Assembly (NCBI RefSeq): GCF_000420805.1
Contig: NZ_ATVQ01000001.1
Coordinates: 682,001 to 746,000, forward strand
DNA from: Yaniella halotolerans DSM 15476
Lineage (GTDB): Bacteria > Actinomycetota > Actinomycetes > Actinomycetales > Micrococcaceae
DNA length: 64,000 nt
Direction: 5' to 3'
Shown here one piece after another: positions 44,653 to 53,784 of the stretch; the first letter of the stretch is position 1; each line of letters begins with the position of its first letter. The notes under the pieces were generated by a model. The model saw nothing but the letters and a program-made list of their open reading frames with translations. It was not told the DNA's origin and made no database searches. The position numbers and the translations under genes are program-made.

Positions 44653-45211
44653 TTTGGGGAGGTTGTACTGCGTATCGCATCAGTACACCGCCGGTGTCGG
44701 TCGGTCGTGTTTCGAGCAACGTCAACGGCCGCGGCACTGGGGCAGGTTTGAACAAGGGCTCTCCTTCTCCCAGCAGCACCGGTGCAACGCCGATGAGGAG
44801 CTCATCCACGAGATCTGCTTGCAGCAACGTATCCGCCAGTCGTGCACTACCAAACACATAGATCGGGCGGTCGTCGGCTGCCTTACGACGTGTCAGCTCG
44901 CCCACAATATCGTCTGTGACTTGGGTATTGTTCCAGTGAGCCGTCGTGAGCGTTTCGGAAGCCACCAACTTGGGTGCGGCATTCATATACTCGGCGATCT
45001 CGCCCTCGTCCGTGGTAGTTGTCCAGTGTTCCGCCATGCCTTCGTAGGTGACTCGACCGAACACGAGTAATCCGAGTTCACGGCCGAATTGCATGCTGAG
45101 ATCCTGCAGGTCTTGACCCCAGATGTATTCATGGAGCCGCAGGTCCCACGGTTCTACACCCTGAAAGTAGCCATCAACAGAGACAATGTTCCAGACAATT
45201 AACTTCGCCAT
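44642..45211 (-). CDS. dihydrofolate-reductase-fold protein (RibD C-terminal type)
   Basis: 189 aa. The fold of the RibD C-terminal/DHFR superfamily is suggested by the N-terminal strand VWNIVSVDGYFQG, the GRVTYEGMAEHW segment near residue 52, and YVFGSARLADTLLQADLVDEL near 120. Stand-alone members reduce small molecules with NADPH, but the substrate is unknown. A GAGGAG ribosome site precedes ATG 45211. It is convergent with the small membrane protein gene. Confidence 0.85.
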   Translation of the reverse strand: MAKLIVWNIVSVDGYFQGVEPWDLRLHEYIWGQDLQDLSMQFGRELGLLVFGRVTYEGMAEHWTTTTDEGEIAEYMNAAPKLVASETLTTAHWNNTQVTDDIVGELTRRKAADDRPIYVFGSARLADTLLQADLVDELLIGVAPVLLGEGEPLFKPAPVPRPLTLLETRPTDTGGVLMRYAVQPPQTNG

Positions 45212-45461
45212 GCTCGCACTCCTCTAAGGTTCAGCACTGCGTGAGCCGAATTTTAGTGCACCCCGTCACTGTGCACCACCCATTGCACGAATTCCAGTCT
45301 CCGTCAAGGCCGAGAAGTGCCATTTTCCAGAAGATTCTCACGTCTTCATAAGTCCGTAGCCGTCACAAAGTCGCAGTACTTCACATTTGAAGCAATAGTG
45401 GATATAGCTTGTTACAAGATCAGCGTTCCTGGCCCTGATTCACACCGAGAATAGATTGAAG

Positions 45462-47036
45462 ATGCAAACACCACAGCAGCCGCATAAACAACCAGCCTCC
45501 ATTAGCACAACCATGTTCATCGTTACTCTCATTGCCTTGGCCGCGATGAGTATTGCGATAGTAACCCTCCCGTTAACGATTCCCGGTTTCATATATGTAG
45601 TAAACCTACGTAAGCACCATGCAGCGGACCGTGAGCGTCTTCAAGCAGTCACGTGGCAATATCACCAGGCCAACAACCGTATTGGGCAACTACAAGCGGA
45701 CCTTCATGAGTCGAAAATCAATTTCGATCACGTGGCGAAAGAACATGACGATCTGCGCAATAGATTCATACAAATCGACGACATGAACCTATTACAACGT
45801 CACGAAGAAGCCCAACGACTCGATGGCGAAATTGCAGAACGAGAGACAGCAATCAATGAGCTATCAGAGCAGAAAGAAGCCGATTTAGCTGCTTTTGAGG
45901 CTCGCAAACAGGCTGTTGTCGACGACATCGCGTCGGAGCGCCAGAAACGTGATGAACTCAAGGAAAACGTCGTGGATCTTGAAGAAATGGTAAATCTCAA
46001 TGATTACGGGCTTTACAATTTCGAGAACCCCGCAGCTGATTCCGTCCACTATGGCGACGAACTGAAACGGGTAAAAACAAGAATCAAAGGGATGGTCAAG
46101 GACAAGACTGCGACGAGCGCATCTACCACTTGGACTGTTGACAACTCAGTGGCGAAAGGACGAAAAATGGTGAACGATATGAGCAGACTCCTCCTTCGCG
46201 CCTTCAACGCTGAAGCAGAAAACTCAGTTAAGACCGTTCGCGCAGGTCATTTATCGACAGCGATTAAACGTCTACATAAATCCTCTGAAGCTGTCGCCCG
46301 CATGGGCAAAATGATGGATCTGAGAATCCATCCAAACTACGTCTGGCTACGCGAAGAAGAGCTTCGCATTACCCACGCACATCTCGAAGCCAAAAGGGCC
46401 GCAAAGGAATTGGAACGGGAAGAAAGAGCACGAGAGCGAGAGGAACGTCGAGCCCAGAAAGAACTAGCCGCGGCAAAGGCCAAACAAGTCAAAGAAGTCG
46501 AACACTATCGAACTCTGCTGAAAACTCTCCAAGATTCAGACGATGCACAAGCCATCGCCAATGCCTCAGCAGACCTTGAGGCAGCTGAAGATAAGTTGTC
46601 AGATGTTGAATCAACGATGGCGAATACACGGGCGGGCTATGTCTATGTGATTTCTAACCGGGGTGCCTTTGGCCCAGATATTATCAAGATCGGTATGACA
46701 CGAAGGCTCAACCCAGCCGAACGTGTTCGCGAACTCGGTGACGCGTCGGTGCCCTTTTACTTTGACAGTCACACTACAATCTTCGCAAAAGATGCGGTCG
46801 GTCTTGAACGCGCTTTACACCGCCATTTCGCTTCGGCTCGCGTGAATCTCATCAATCTCCGACGAGAATATTTCTACGCCACACCGTCAGAGGTTAAAGA
46901 CGCATTAGTCCAACTCCACGGGGACTATGACGCACAGCTTCTCGAATTTCACGAACCCGCCGATGCCCCAGAATATGTGGCATCAGAAGATCTTCGGAGC
47001 AAAGGGACGATCCCCCAGCCTGCGAACCTAACCTAG
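45462..47036 (+). CDS. membrane-anchored DUF4041/GIY-YIG nuclease, SNIPE-like phage defence candidate
   Basis: 524 aa from ATG 45462 (a TTG two codons earlier is possible). One N-terminal membrane segment (residues 15-48) is followed by a coiled coil (about 60-175), a DUF4041-like domain (about 180-325, with YGLYNFENPAADS), a very charged Glu/Arg/Lys coiled coil (325-400) and a C-terminal GIY-YIG domain (about 408-500: GYVYVISN, IIKIGMTRR, RVRELGD, LERALHRHF, RREYF). This order matches SNIPE, an E. coli membrane nuclease that cuts phage DNA during entry. Base composition is slightly lower in G+C than nearby genes. No partner gene is adjacent. Confidence 0.8.
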   Translation: MQTPQQPHKQPASISTTMFIVTLIALAAMSIAIVTLPLTIPGFIYVVNLRKHHAADRERLQAVTWQYHQANNRIGQLQADLHESKINFDHVAKEHDDLRNRFIQIDDMNLLQRHEEAQRLDGEIAERETAINELSEQKEADLAAFEARKQAVVDDIASERQKRDELKENVVDLEEMVNLNDYGLYNFENPAADSVHYGDELKRVKTRIKGMVKDKTATSASTTWTVDNSVAKGRKMVNDMSRLLLRAFNAEAENSVKTVRAGHLSTAIKRLHKSSEAVARMGKMMDLRIHPNYVWLREEELRITHAHLEAKRAAKELEREERAREREERRAQKELAAAKAKQVKEVEHYRTLLKTLQDSDDAQAIANASADLEAAEDKLSDVESTMANTRAGYVYVISNRGAFGPDIIKIGMTRRLNPAERVRELGDASVPFYFDSHTTIFAKDAVGLERALHRHFASARVNLINLRREYFYATPSEVKDALVQLHGDYDAQLLEFHEPADAPEYVASEDLRSKGTIPQPANLT

Positions 47037-47141
47037 TTATCCTCGTTCCGGTCCTAGCAACTCCCCTACGAAGCCAACTAGCCTAGAGGCACTAGGTCTG
47101 AACCCGCAGCCGCGGAAGTACGATAAGGAGTGAGACTTATC

Positions 47142-49136
47142 ATGGCACAAAACGTTGCACAAAAACTCATAAACTCCCATTTGGTGAGCGGGACCGCTGA
47201 ACCAGGCCACGAGATCGGCCTGTCGATCGACCAGACACTCACCCAGGATGCCACCGGCACCATGGTGATGCTGGAATTGGAAGCGCTTGGTTTAGATCGG
47301 GTCAAGACTGACCTCTCGGTCCAATACGTTGACCACAACCTCCTGCAAACCGACGAGAAGAACCCCGAAGACCACCACTTTCTCCAATCTGCTGCCCAAC
47401 GCTACGGGCTCTGGTTTTCCAAACCGGGGAACGGTGTATCGCACCCGGTACACCAGGCTCGCTTCGGGCGACCCGGAACCACGATGATCGGCTCGGACTC
47501 GCACACGTGTGCTGCCGGTGCGATCGGCATGTTGGCGATCGGAGTCGGGGGCCTGGAAATCGCGATGGCTATGGCCGGTGATCCGCTGTACGTGCAGATG
47601 CCCGAAATTTGGGGCGTGGAACTAACCGGCGAACTGCCCGATTGGGTTTCGGCCAAAGATGTCATTCTGGAGATGCTGCGCCGTCACGGAGTCAAAGGCG
47701 GCGCCGGACGCATCATTGAATACCACGGTGAAGGTCTTAAACACCTGACGGCGATGGATCGACACGTGATCGCCAATATGGGCGCCGAACTCGGTGCGAC
47801 CACCAGTGTGTTCCCGGCCGATGATGCGGTACAAGCGTTCTTCACCGCGGTTGGTCGCCCAGATGATTTCACGGAACTGTTGGCAGATGAGGGCGCAACC
47901 TATGACGTGGAAGAACACATCGACCTCTCCACACTTGAACCATTGATCGCCATGCCGTCGTCACCAGGAAATGTTGTTCCAGTGCGCGAAGCAGCCGGCG
48001 AAGAAGTCTTCCAGGTGGTCGTCGGATCTTCGGCAAACCCTGGACTACGCGATTTCGCCGTCGTCGCAGAGATCCTCAAAGGTCAGCAGTCACACGAGCA
48101 AGTATCGCTGGATATCAACCCGTCGTCGCGTGAGATTCTGATGGATCTGACCAAAGGCGGGTGGACATTCGAGCTGATCGGTTCCGGCGCACGCATTCAC
48201 CAATCCGGTTGCATGGGTTGTATCGGTATGGGCCAGGCACCAGCGGTAGGGCGTAATAGTTTGCGCACCATGCCGCGCAACTTCCCGGGCCGCTCAGGTA
48301 CCGACGAAGATGCGGTGTGGTTGTGCTCACCCGAAACTGCAGCGGCCGCCGCACTCACCGGCAAGATCACTGATCCTCGAGATCTGGAGATGGACTATCC
48401 GAAGGTTCAACTACCAGAAACGTATACCGTGAACACGGATATGTTGCTACCGCCACTGCCGAAAGACGAAGCCCAAGAAGTGGAACTCGTCAAGGGGACG
48501 AACATCAAATCGCTACCCGAATTCGACAGTCTCCCCGATGACATCGATCTGCCCGTGCTATTACGAGTCGGCGATGATATTTCGACCGACGAGATTATGC
48601 CGGCCGGTTCTCGTGTGCTGCCGTATCGCAGTAATATCCCCAAGATCGCCGAGTTCACCTACATCCAAGTCGATGACACCTATGCGACCCGAGCCGGAGA
48701 CTTCCCGGGCGGGCATGCGATCGTCGGCGGCGAGAACTACGGTCAGGGCTCATCGCGCGAACACGCGGTCATTGCCCCGCGGCACCTGGGCTTGCGCATC
48801 GTGATTGCCAAATCCTTTGCCCGAATTCACTGGCAGAACCTCGCGAACTTCGGCGTGCTTCCATTGGAATTCACGAACCCCGAAGACTACGGCCGCATCG
48901 GACGCGATGATGTGCTGGAGTTTTCCGGACTGTGGGAGGCGCTCGAGCAAGGCAATACCGTCACCGCGCAGCTGGATAACGAGCCATTGGAACTGCGTCA
49001 CCGGCTATCTGACCGTCAGGTTGAAATGGTCTTGGCCGGCGGGCGCATTCCACAGCGCGCCGCGCAGGGCACCGGTTCCTCGAAAGACACCCCGGAACCC
49101 CGCGAAGAAATGAAACCCACTCAACCAGAAGGTTAA
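47142..49136 (+). CDS. aconitate hydratase (short form)
   Basis: 664 aa from ATG 47142, with AAGGAG upstream. The iron-sulfur cysteines are in SHTCAAGAIG (near residue 125) and SGCMGCIGMG (near 355), and the swivel domain starts near 480 with GDDISTDEIMPAGSRVLP and has GGENYGQGSSREHA. Isomerises citrate and isocitrate (TCA cycle). The length is below the roughly 890 of AcnA, matching the shorter aconitase/homoaconitase-like class; homoaconitase is unlikely in this group but not excluded. The GIY-YIG gene lies upstream in the same direction, 105 bases away. Confidence 0.9.
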   Translation: MAQNVAQKLINSHLVSGTAEPGHEIGLSIDQTLTQDATGTMVMLELEALGLDRVKTDLSVQYVDHNLLQTDEKNPEDHHFLQSAAQRYGLWFSKPGNGVSHPVHQARFGRPGTTMIGSDSHTCAAGAIGMLAIGVGGLEIAMAMAGDPLYVQMPEIWGVELTGELPDWVSAKDVILEMLRRHGVKGGAGRIIEYHGEGLKHLTAMDRHVIANMGAELGATTSVFPADDAVQAFFTAVGRPDDFTELLADEGATYDVEEHIDLSTLEPLIAMPSSPGNVVPVREAAGEEVFQVVVGSSANPGLRDFAVVAEILKGQQSHEQVSLDINPSSREILMDLTKGGWTFELIGSGARIHQSGCMGCIGMGQAPAVGRNSLRTMPRNFPGRSGTDEDAVWLCSPETAAAAALTGKITDPRDLEMDYPKVQLPETYTVNTDMLLPPLPKDEAQEVELVKGTNIKSLPEFDSLPDDIDLPVLLRVGDDISTDEIMPAGSRVLPYRSNIPKIAEFTYIQVDDTYATRAGDFPGGHAIVGGENYGQGSSREHAVIAPRHLGLRIVIAKSFARIHWQNLANFGVLPLEFTNPEDYGRIGRDDVLEFSGLWEALEQGNTVTAQLDNEPLELRHRLSDRQVEMVLAGGRIPQRAAQGTGSSKDTPEPREEMKPTQPEG

Positions 49137-49182
49137 TTACCGTGGGCTTTTCGACGCAGCGCTTCGGCGAGAGGGATGATTG

Positions 49183-49869
49183 GTGACGAAAAATCAGCAG
49201 CAAGTCATCGCTGCCGAATCCGTCGCGCAACGCCTCGATCGCCCGATGGGTGTTCTGGGCATCATATTCCTGCTGGTCGTCCTTGCACAGCTCCTTGTCA
49301 CAGACCCGACCGGCCAAGCTGTTCTCGCAGTCGTCGGTTGGGTCTTCTGGGGCATCTTCGTCGCAGAATTCCTGTTGCGCGCCTATATTGCACGTTTCCA
49401 GGCCCACTTTTGGCGCAAAAACTGGTGGCAAGTGATTTTCCTGCTGGTACCGTTTTTGCGATTCTTCCGCGCCCTCCAGGCCCTGCGAGTGTGGCGCGTC
49501 GCCCGATTTGGGACCGTACTCTCAGCGGGAGTGCGCGGCTCACGGTCCGCCGGGAAATTACTCTCGAGCCGGATCGCTTGGCTGTTGGCTGTGACCGCGA
49601 TTGTCATTCTGGCCGCGAGTCAACTGCTATATCTCTTCGCAGAGTACCCCAGCTATTTTGATGCCCTCTACGAGGCGGCCTTGGCAACCATCACCGGGGC
49701 CGGATTCAGCGCAGACACGGTCTTCGCGCGCAGTCTGCATGTCGTCCTCGCGGTTTTCTCGGTGGTGGTTTTCGCTACCCTCGCCGGCTCAATCGGTGCT
49801 TTCTTCCTGCGTCGTGACCCGGTCGAAGACGGAACATCCCCAGACGACCACACCGCGCCCCTCCCCTAG
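49183..49869 (+). CDS. ion-channel-like membrane protein with altered selectivity filter
   Basis: 228 aa from GTG 49183 (TTG 49180 is possible). Voltage-gated-cation-channel layout: helices at about residues 22-42, 45-68 and 80-90, an S4-like segment with repeated arginines (FLRFFRALQALRVWRVARFG), then two helices around a pore loop. The place where K+ channels carry TVGYGD reads TITGAGFS, so potassium selectivity is doubtful. The C-terminus is acidic and short. The gene lies 46 bases after aconitase in the same direction; function is unknown. Confidence 0.75.
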   Translation: MTKNQQQVIAAESVAQRLDRPMGVLGIIFLLVVLAQLLVTDPTGQAVLAVVGWVFWGIFVAEFLLRAYIARFQAHFWRKNWWQVIFLLVPFLRFFRALQALRVWRVARFGTVLSAGVRGSRSAGKLLSSRIAWLLAVTAIVILAASQLLYLFAEYPSYFDALYEAALATITGAGFSADTVFARSLHVVLAVFSVVVFATLAGSIGAFFLRRDPVEDGTSPDDHTAPLP

Positions 49870-49895
49870 CTCACTGATACACGACCAGAAAACAC

Positions 49896-49912
49896 ATACC
49901 CCTGGCGGGTAT
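49896..49912. promoter_or_regulatory. upstream CsoR operator
   Basis: ATACCCctggcGGGTAT-type dyad; a copper-responsive CsoR site is expected to have this GTA-rich inverted repeat (TACCCC...GGGGTA). It is about 90 bases before the csoR start. Confidence 0.7.
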
Positions 49913-49934
49913 ATTCGTTGAGGGCAATTCTTGT

Positions 49935-49961
49935 TTGACAGATACCCCCTAGGGGTATAAA
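49935..49961 (+). promoter_or_regulatory. csoR promoter with operator between -35 and -10
   Basis: TTGACA (49935-49940) and TATAAA (49956-49961) with a 15-base spacer. The second CsoR dyad ATACCCCCTAGGGGTAT (49942-49958) fills the spacer, so bound repressor would block RNA polymerase directly. Confidence 0.78.
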
Positions 49962-50000
49962 ACTGGGAGTAGTCGAACCCATGAGAACTAGGTGGCAACT

Positions 50001-50309
50001 ATGACCGCAATGCAAGAACATCCCGGCCCGCACGGCTACTCCGCGACCAAAGAGGACTACGTGAAACGTCTCGCCCGCATCGAGGGTCAGGTGCGCGGCA
50101 TCAAACGCATGGTCGAAGAAGACACCTACTGCATCGACCTGCTCACCCAGATTTCGGCGGTCAATAAAGCCATGCACTCCTTGAGTCTTGGCCTAGTGAC
50201 CGACCACATGAATCACTGCGTCCTTGAGGCGGTTGCCTCTGGTGACGAAGACGTGATCACGGAAAAAGTTGAAGAAGTGTCGACCACCATCGGCCGACTC
50301 CTCCGCTAA
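50001..50309 (+). CDS. csoR: copper-sensing repressor CsoR
   Basis: 102 aa all-helical DUF156 protein. The Cu(I)-binding residues fit CsoR: Cys in TYCIDLLTQ, then His and Cys in DHMNHCVL (C-H-C). The conserved RLARIEGQVRGIKRMVEE helix is near residue 23. Copper binding releases it from DNA. ATG 50001 is preferred over a GTG nine bases earlier because AGGTGG is well spaced. First gene of the csoR-copZ-copA operon, with two operators upstream, so autoregulation is expected. Confidence 0.94.
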   Translation: MTAMQEHPGPHGYSATKEDYVKRLARIEGQVRGIKRMVEEDTYCIDLLTQISAVNKAMHSLSLGLVTDHMNHCVLEAVASGDEDVITEKVEEVSTTIGRLLR

Positions 50310-50324
50310 GAAGGAATGATACGC

Positions 50325-50540
50325 ATGGCACAAACCACCCTAAAACTCGAAGGTCTCACATGCCAGGGCTGCGTCGGCTCGGTCACCACCGAACTCGAAT
50401 CGCTACCCGGTGTCACCAACGTCGATATTGACCTGGTCAACGGTGGCGTCTCCACGGCTACCGTGACCTCCAATCCCACCCCTTCAGCACAGCAATTCTC
50501 CAACACCGTGGCCGAAGCCGGCTACACCGTCGTCGAATAA
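50325..50540 (+). CDS. copZ: copper chaperone CopZ (HMA domain)
   Basis: 71 aa single heavy-metal-associated domain with the metal motif GLTCQGC near residue 11. It should carry Cu(I) in the cytosol to the CopA ATPase encoded 26 bases downstream. The start is ATG 50325, 9 bases after AAGGA; an ATG at 50316 lies against that site. A loop residue pattern similar to CopZ of other Gram-positives is visible. Confidence 0.92.
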   Translation: MAQTTLKLEGLTCQGCVGSVTTELESLPGVTNVDIDLVNGGVSTATVTSNPTPSAQQFSNTVAEAGYTVVE

Positions 50541-50566
50541 TCCCCGCAACTTTTCAAAGGACTGTC

Positions 50567-52816
50567 ATGTCATCAGAAACGACCGATACCCGCGATGTGG
50601 AACTGGACATCTCCGGGATGTCTTGTGCTTCCTGCGTGGGCCGAGTAGAACGCCAACTCGAAAAACTCGATGGCGTAGAAGCTTCGGTCAACCTGCCATT
50701 GAACCAGGCGTATCTGAAAGTACCGGCCGGACTCGAAGATCAAATCCTGATCGATGCCGTATCGAAGGCCGGCTACGACGCTACCCTGCACGGTGATGCG
50801 CCAGACGAGTCGGATACCACTGACGCCGATGATGAGGTTGAAGAGCCCAAGGTCGACGACGCTCCTGGCGTGGCCGAGCTCAAGCCGCGGTTGATTTGGT
50901 CGGCCATCCTGACCATCCCGTTGTTCTTTATTTCGATGTTCACGGTTTTCCAGTTCCCCCACTGGGGCTGGGTAGCCATGGCATTGTCCTTGCCGATTAC
51001 GTTTTGGGGCGGATGGCCATTCCATCGCGGGGCCGTCAAAGCAGCCCGTCACGGCGCTTCGACCATGGATACGCTGGTGTCGATCGGTGTGACGGCTGCC
51101 TGGGTGTATTCGACCGTGGAATTGGTGCTGGACCCAACCATGACGTTGGCTGCCGGCAGCCACGACCACACGCTGTACTACGAAACCGCAGGTGTGGTGA
51201 CCACCTTCTTACTGCTGGGGCGTTACCTTGAAGCCCGCGCGAAGAACCGTGCCGGCGAAGCTCTACGCTCACTCTTGAACCTGGCCGCAGATAAAGCGGC
51301 GGTACTGCGCGATGGTCAAGAAGTCACCATAAACGCTTCGCAGCTGGTGGTGGGTGACGAATTTGTGGTGCGTCCCGGTGAAAAGATCGCGGCCGATGGT
51401 TTCGTTGTCTCCGGGCACTCGGCCATTGATACCTCGCTGATTACCGGGGAATCCGTGCCGATGGAGGTTTCAAAGCACGACACCGTCACCGGTGCGACCA
51501 TCAACACTTCTGGCCGACTCGTTGTGCGGACCACCCGCACCGGCTCAGACACCACGTTGGCCCAGATGGGCCAACTGGTCTCCCGTGCTCAAGCCGAAAA
51601 GGCCCCGATTGCACGCCTGGCCGACCGCATCTCAGCGGTCTTTGTGCCAATTGTGTTGGTCATCGCGCTGATCACGCTAGCGACCTGGCTACTCCTCGGG
51701 GATCCCGCCATGGCGTTCCGTGCAGCCGTCACCGTGTTGATTATTGCGTGCCCATGTGCACTAGGGTTGGCGACTCCGATCGGCCTGTTGGCCGGAACCG
51801 GGCGCGCCTCCCAGCTGGGTATTTTGATCAGTGGCCCACAGGTACTGGAAGATTCCCGCGGCGTTGACACCGTGGTCCTCGACAAAACCGGCACCGTGAC
51901 CGAAGGCCAGATGGCCGTCTCCGATGTCACTGCATTCGACAACCGATCAGCACACGACGTACTCATCGCAGCCGCAGCCGTAGAACTGGGATCCGAACAC
52001 CCCATCGCGACCGCAATCGTGGAGGCTGGCTCAGAACTGACCGAACTTCCCGAAGTCACCGAATTCATGTCCACCGCGGGTGGTGGCGTCATCGGCACCG
52101 TCGATATGGACGGAGCCCAGCAGCGCGTTGCCGCCGGTCGGTCAACATTTATTGTCGAGCACACCGGTGCGCTCACCCCAGAAAACGAGCAGGCGCTCGC
52201 CGATGCTGAGGCTGCCGGAGCGACCGCCGTCTGGGTAGCTATTGAGGGTCAACTGGCCGGTATCGTCGCACTGCAAGATCAGATCAAGGACACTTCCGCG
52301 CAGGCTATTGCCGACCTGAAAGACATGGGCATTACCCCCATGTTGCTCACGGGCGATAACGAGTCGGTGGCCCGCCAGGTTGCTGCCGAGGTCGGTATTA
52401 ATCCGGATGATGTCTTCGCCGGTGTTCGACCAGAAGACAAGGTCGAGAAGGTCAAAGAACTGCAAGCCGCCAGCAAGACCGTGGCGATGGCCGGTGACGG
52501 TGTTAATGATGCCCCGGCTCTGGCGCAAGCTGATCTTGGAATTGCGATGGCTTCAGGCACCGATGTTGCGCGTGAAGCCGCCGATATTACGGTGATGGGT
52601 TCATCGCTGACCCAGGTGTCGCAGTCCCTGCAGCTGTCACGCAAAACCCTGGGGATTATTCGGACGAACCTGTTCTGGGCATTTGCCTACAACACGGCAG
52701 GTATTCCGATTGCAGCGTTTGGACTGCTCAACCCGATGTTCGCTGGTGCCGCGATGGCTGCCTCATCGGTACTGGTTGTACTCAATTCCCTGCGGCTGAC
52801 CCGCTTCGGGCGCTAA
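50567..52816 (+). CDS. copA: Cu(+)-exporting P1B-type ATPase CopA
   Basis: 749 aa. One N-terminal HMA domain (GMSCASC near residue 18), an acidic linker, eight membrane segments, the TM6 metal site CPCALGLATP (near 397), the phosphorylated Asp in DKTGTVTEG (near 440), the SEHPIA (HP) motif and the hinge GDGVNDAPAL (near 645). Exports Cu(I) across the membrane using ATP. Final gene of the csoR-copZ-copA operon; its 3' end overlaps the tail of the convergent hutG-like gene by 54 bases. Confidence 0.96.
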   Translation: MSSETTDTRDVELDISGMSCASCVGRVERQLEKLDGVEASVNLPLNQAYLKVPAGLEDQILIDAVSKAGYDATLHGDAPDESDTTDADDEVEEPKVDDAPGVAELKPRLIWSAILTIPLFFISMFTVFQFPHWGWVAMALSLPITFWGGWPFHRGAVKAARHGASTMDTLVSIGVTAAWVYSTVELVLDPTMTLAAGSHDHTLYYETAGVVTTFLLLGRYLEARAKNRAGEALRSLLNLAADKAAVLRDGQEVTINASQLVVGDEFVVRPGEKIAADGFVVSGHSAIDTSLITGESVPMEVSKHDTVTGATINTSGRLVVRTTRTGSDTTLAQMGQLVSRAQAEKAPIARLADRISAVFVPIVLVIALITLATWLLLGDPAMAFRAAVTVLIIACPCALGLATPIGLLAGTGRASQLGILISGPQVLEDSRGVDTVVLDKTGTVTEGQMAVSDVTAFDNRSAHDVLIAAAAVELGSEHPIATAIVEAGSELTELPEVTEFMSTAGGGVIGTVDMDGAQQRVAAGRSTFIVEHTGALTPENEQALADAEAAGATAVWVAIEGQLAGIVALQDQIKDTSAQAIADLKDMGITPMLLTGDNESVARQVAAEVGINPDDVFAGVRPEDKVEKVKELQAASKTVAMAGDGVNDAPALAQADLGIAMASGTDVAREAADITVMGSSLTQVSQSLQLSRKTLGIIRTNLFWAFAYNTAGIPIAAFGLLNPMFAGAAMAASSVLVVLNSLRLTRFGR

Positions 52817-53779
52817 GTACGCCGACTGCGCTGGCTGGTCAGCAGTAAAGTTTTGACCCCGTTCGGCGGTGGTGAGACGGTCCACGAAACGGGCCGCCAC
52901 CATCGCAGTTCTGTTTTCCTGGTCCAAATGTGGATTCAGCTCGGCAATATCGGCGTGTACCAGCTTGCCTGAAGCCGCCACATGATCGATCACCGCAGAA
53001 ACCAACGGCAGTGGCACACCATAAGACGCCGGAGCACTTACGCCCGGAGCCGTTGCCGCGGGCAGTACGTCGAGATCAATGGTCAGGTACACAACATCGA
53101 CCTGTTCCAACAACTGCGCCACCGCACCGCCGGCCTCGCAGGGGTACGTGACCCAACGGTCATCAGTGACCCAACCGATACCCGTGTCACGGGCCCGGTT
53201 GAATACATCAGGCGTATTCGAGGCTTCAGCAACCCCCAGCGTTAACACGACCGGTTGCTGGCCTGCGTGCTGTTCCGCCGCCATGATCTGGGCGAAGCCG
53301 GTGCCCGAGGTGGCCTGTTCGTCTGGCCGGTTGTCGAAGTGCGCATCCAAGTTGATGATGCCAAGCTTCGCATTCGGAAACGCCGCCCGAACACCCTGGT
53401 AGGAGGCCCAGGTGATTTCGTGGCCGCCACCGAGTCCCACGGTCAATTTCTGCTGTTGCAGCAGCTGGCTTAGAGCCTGCCCGTAGCGTTGTTGCGCACT
53501 TTCCAAGTCGCCGTCTGACACCACGGCGTCGCCACCATCAAACAGCGCGATCTCGTGGTGCACGGCCATTGATCCCAGTGCCCCGCGAATTGCGGCCGGC
53601 CCCTCGGCTGCACCGGCACGGCCCTGATTCCGGATGACCCCTTCGTCGGAGACAAAACCCAACAGCGCGAAACCCTGTTCGGTGTTGTCGACGGGTTTGA
53701 CTCGGCAGTGCCAGCGGGCGTGTTCTGGTCCAGGACCATCGGTGCGGCCGGACCAGGTGGGGAAAGCAAATTCTGTCAT
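52763..53779 (-). CDS. hutG: formimidoylglutamase-like ureohydrolase (arginase family)
   Basis: 338 aa ureohydrolase. Manganese ligands are in GGGHE (near residue 118), NLDAHFD (near 145) and TIDLDVLP (near 232). The length and the block GHEITWASYQG fit formimidoylglutamase (histidine degradation) better than arginase or agmatinase. No other hut genes are adjacent. It follows the hypothetical membrane protein gene by 5 bases on the same strand. The C-terminal 18 codons are antisense to the copA 3' end. Confidence 0.8.
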   Translation of the reverse strand: MTEFAFPTWSGRTDGPGPEHARWHCRVKPVDNTEQGFALLGFVSDEGVIRNQGRAGAAEGPAAIRGALGSMAVHHEIALFDGGDAVVSDGDLESAQQRYGQALSQLLQQQKLTVGLGGGHEITWASYQGVRAAFPNAKLGIINLDAHFDNRPDEQATSGTGFAQIMAAEQHAGQQPVVLTLGVAEASNTPDVFNRARDTGIGWVTDDRWVTYPCEAGGAVAQLLEQVDVVYLTIDLDVLPAATAPGVSAPASYGVPLPLVSAVIDHVAASGKLVHADIAELNPHLDQENRTAMVAARFVDRLTTAERGQNFTADQPAQSAYLAPEAGQPQGIEYNQYR

Positions 53780-53784
53780 AGGTT

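Noticed and set aside
49866-50000. Possible tRNA or riboswitch upstream of csoR
   Set aside because: The symmetry is explained by two CsoR-type operators and a promoter; no T-loop or conserved aptamer was found.
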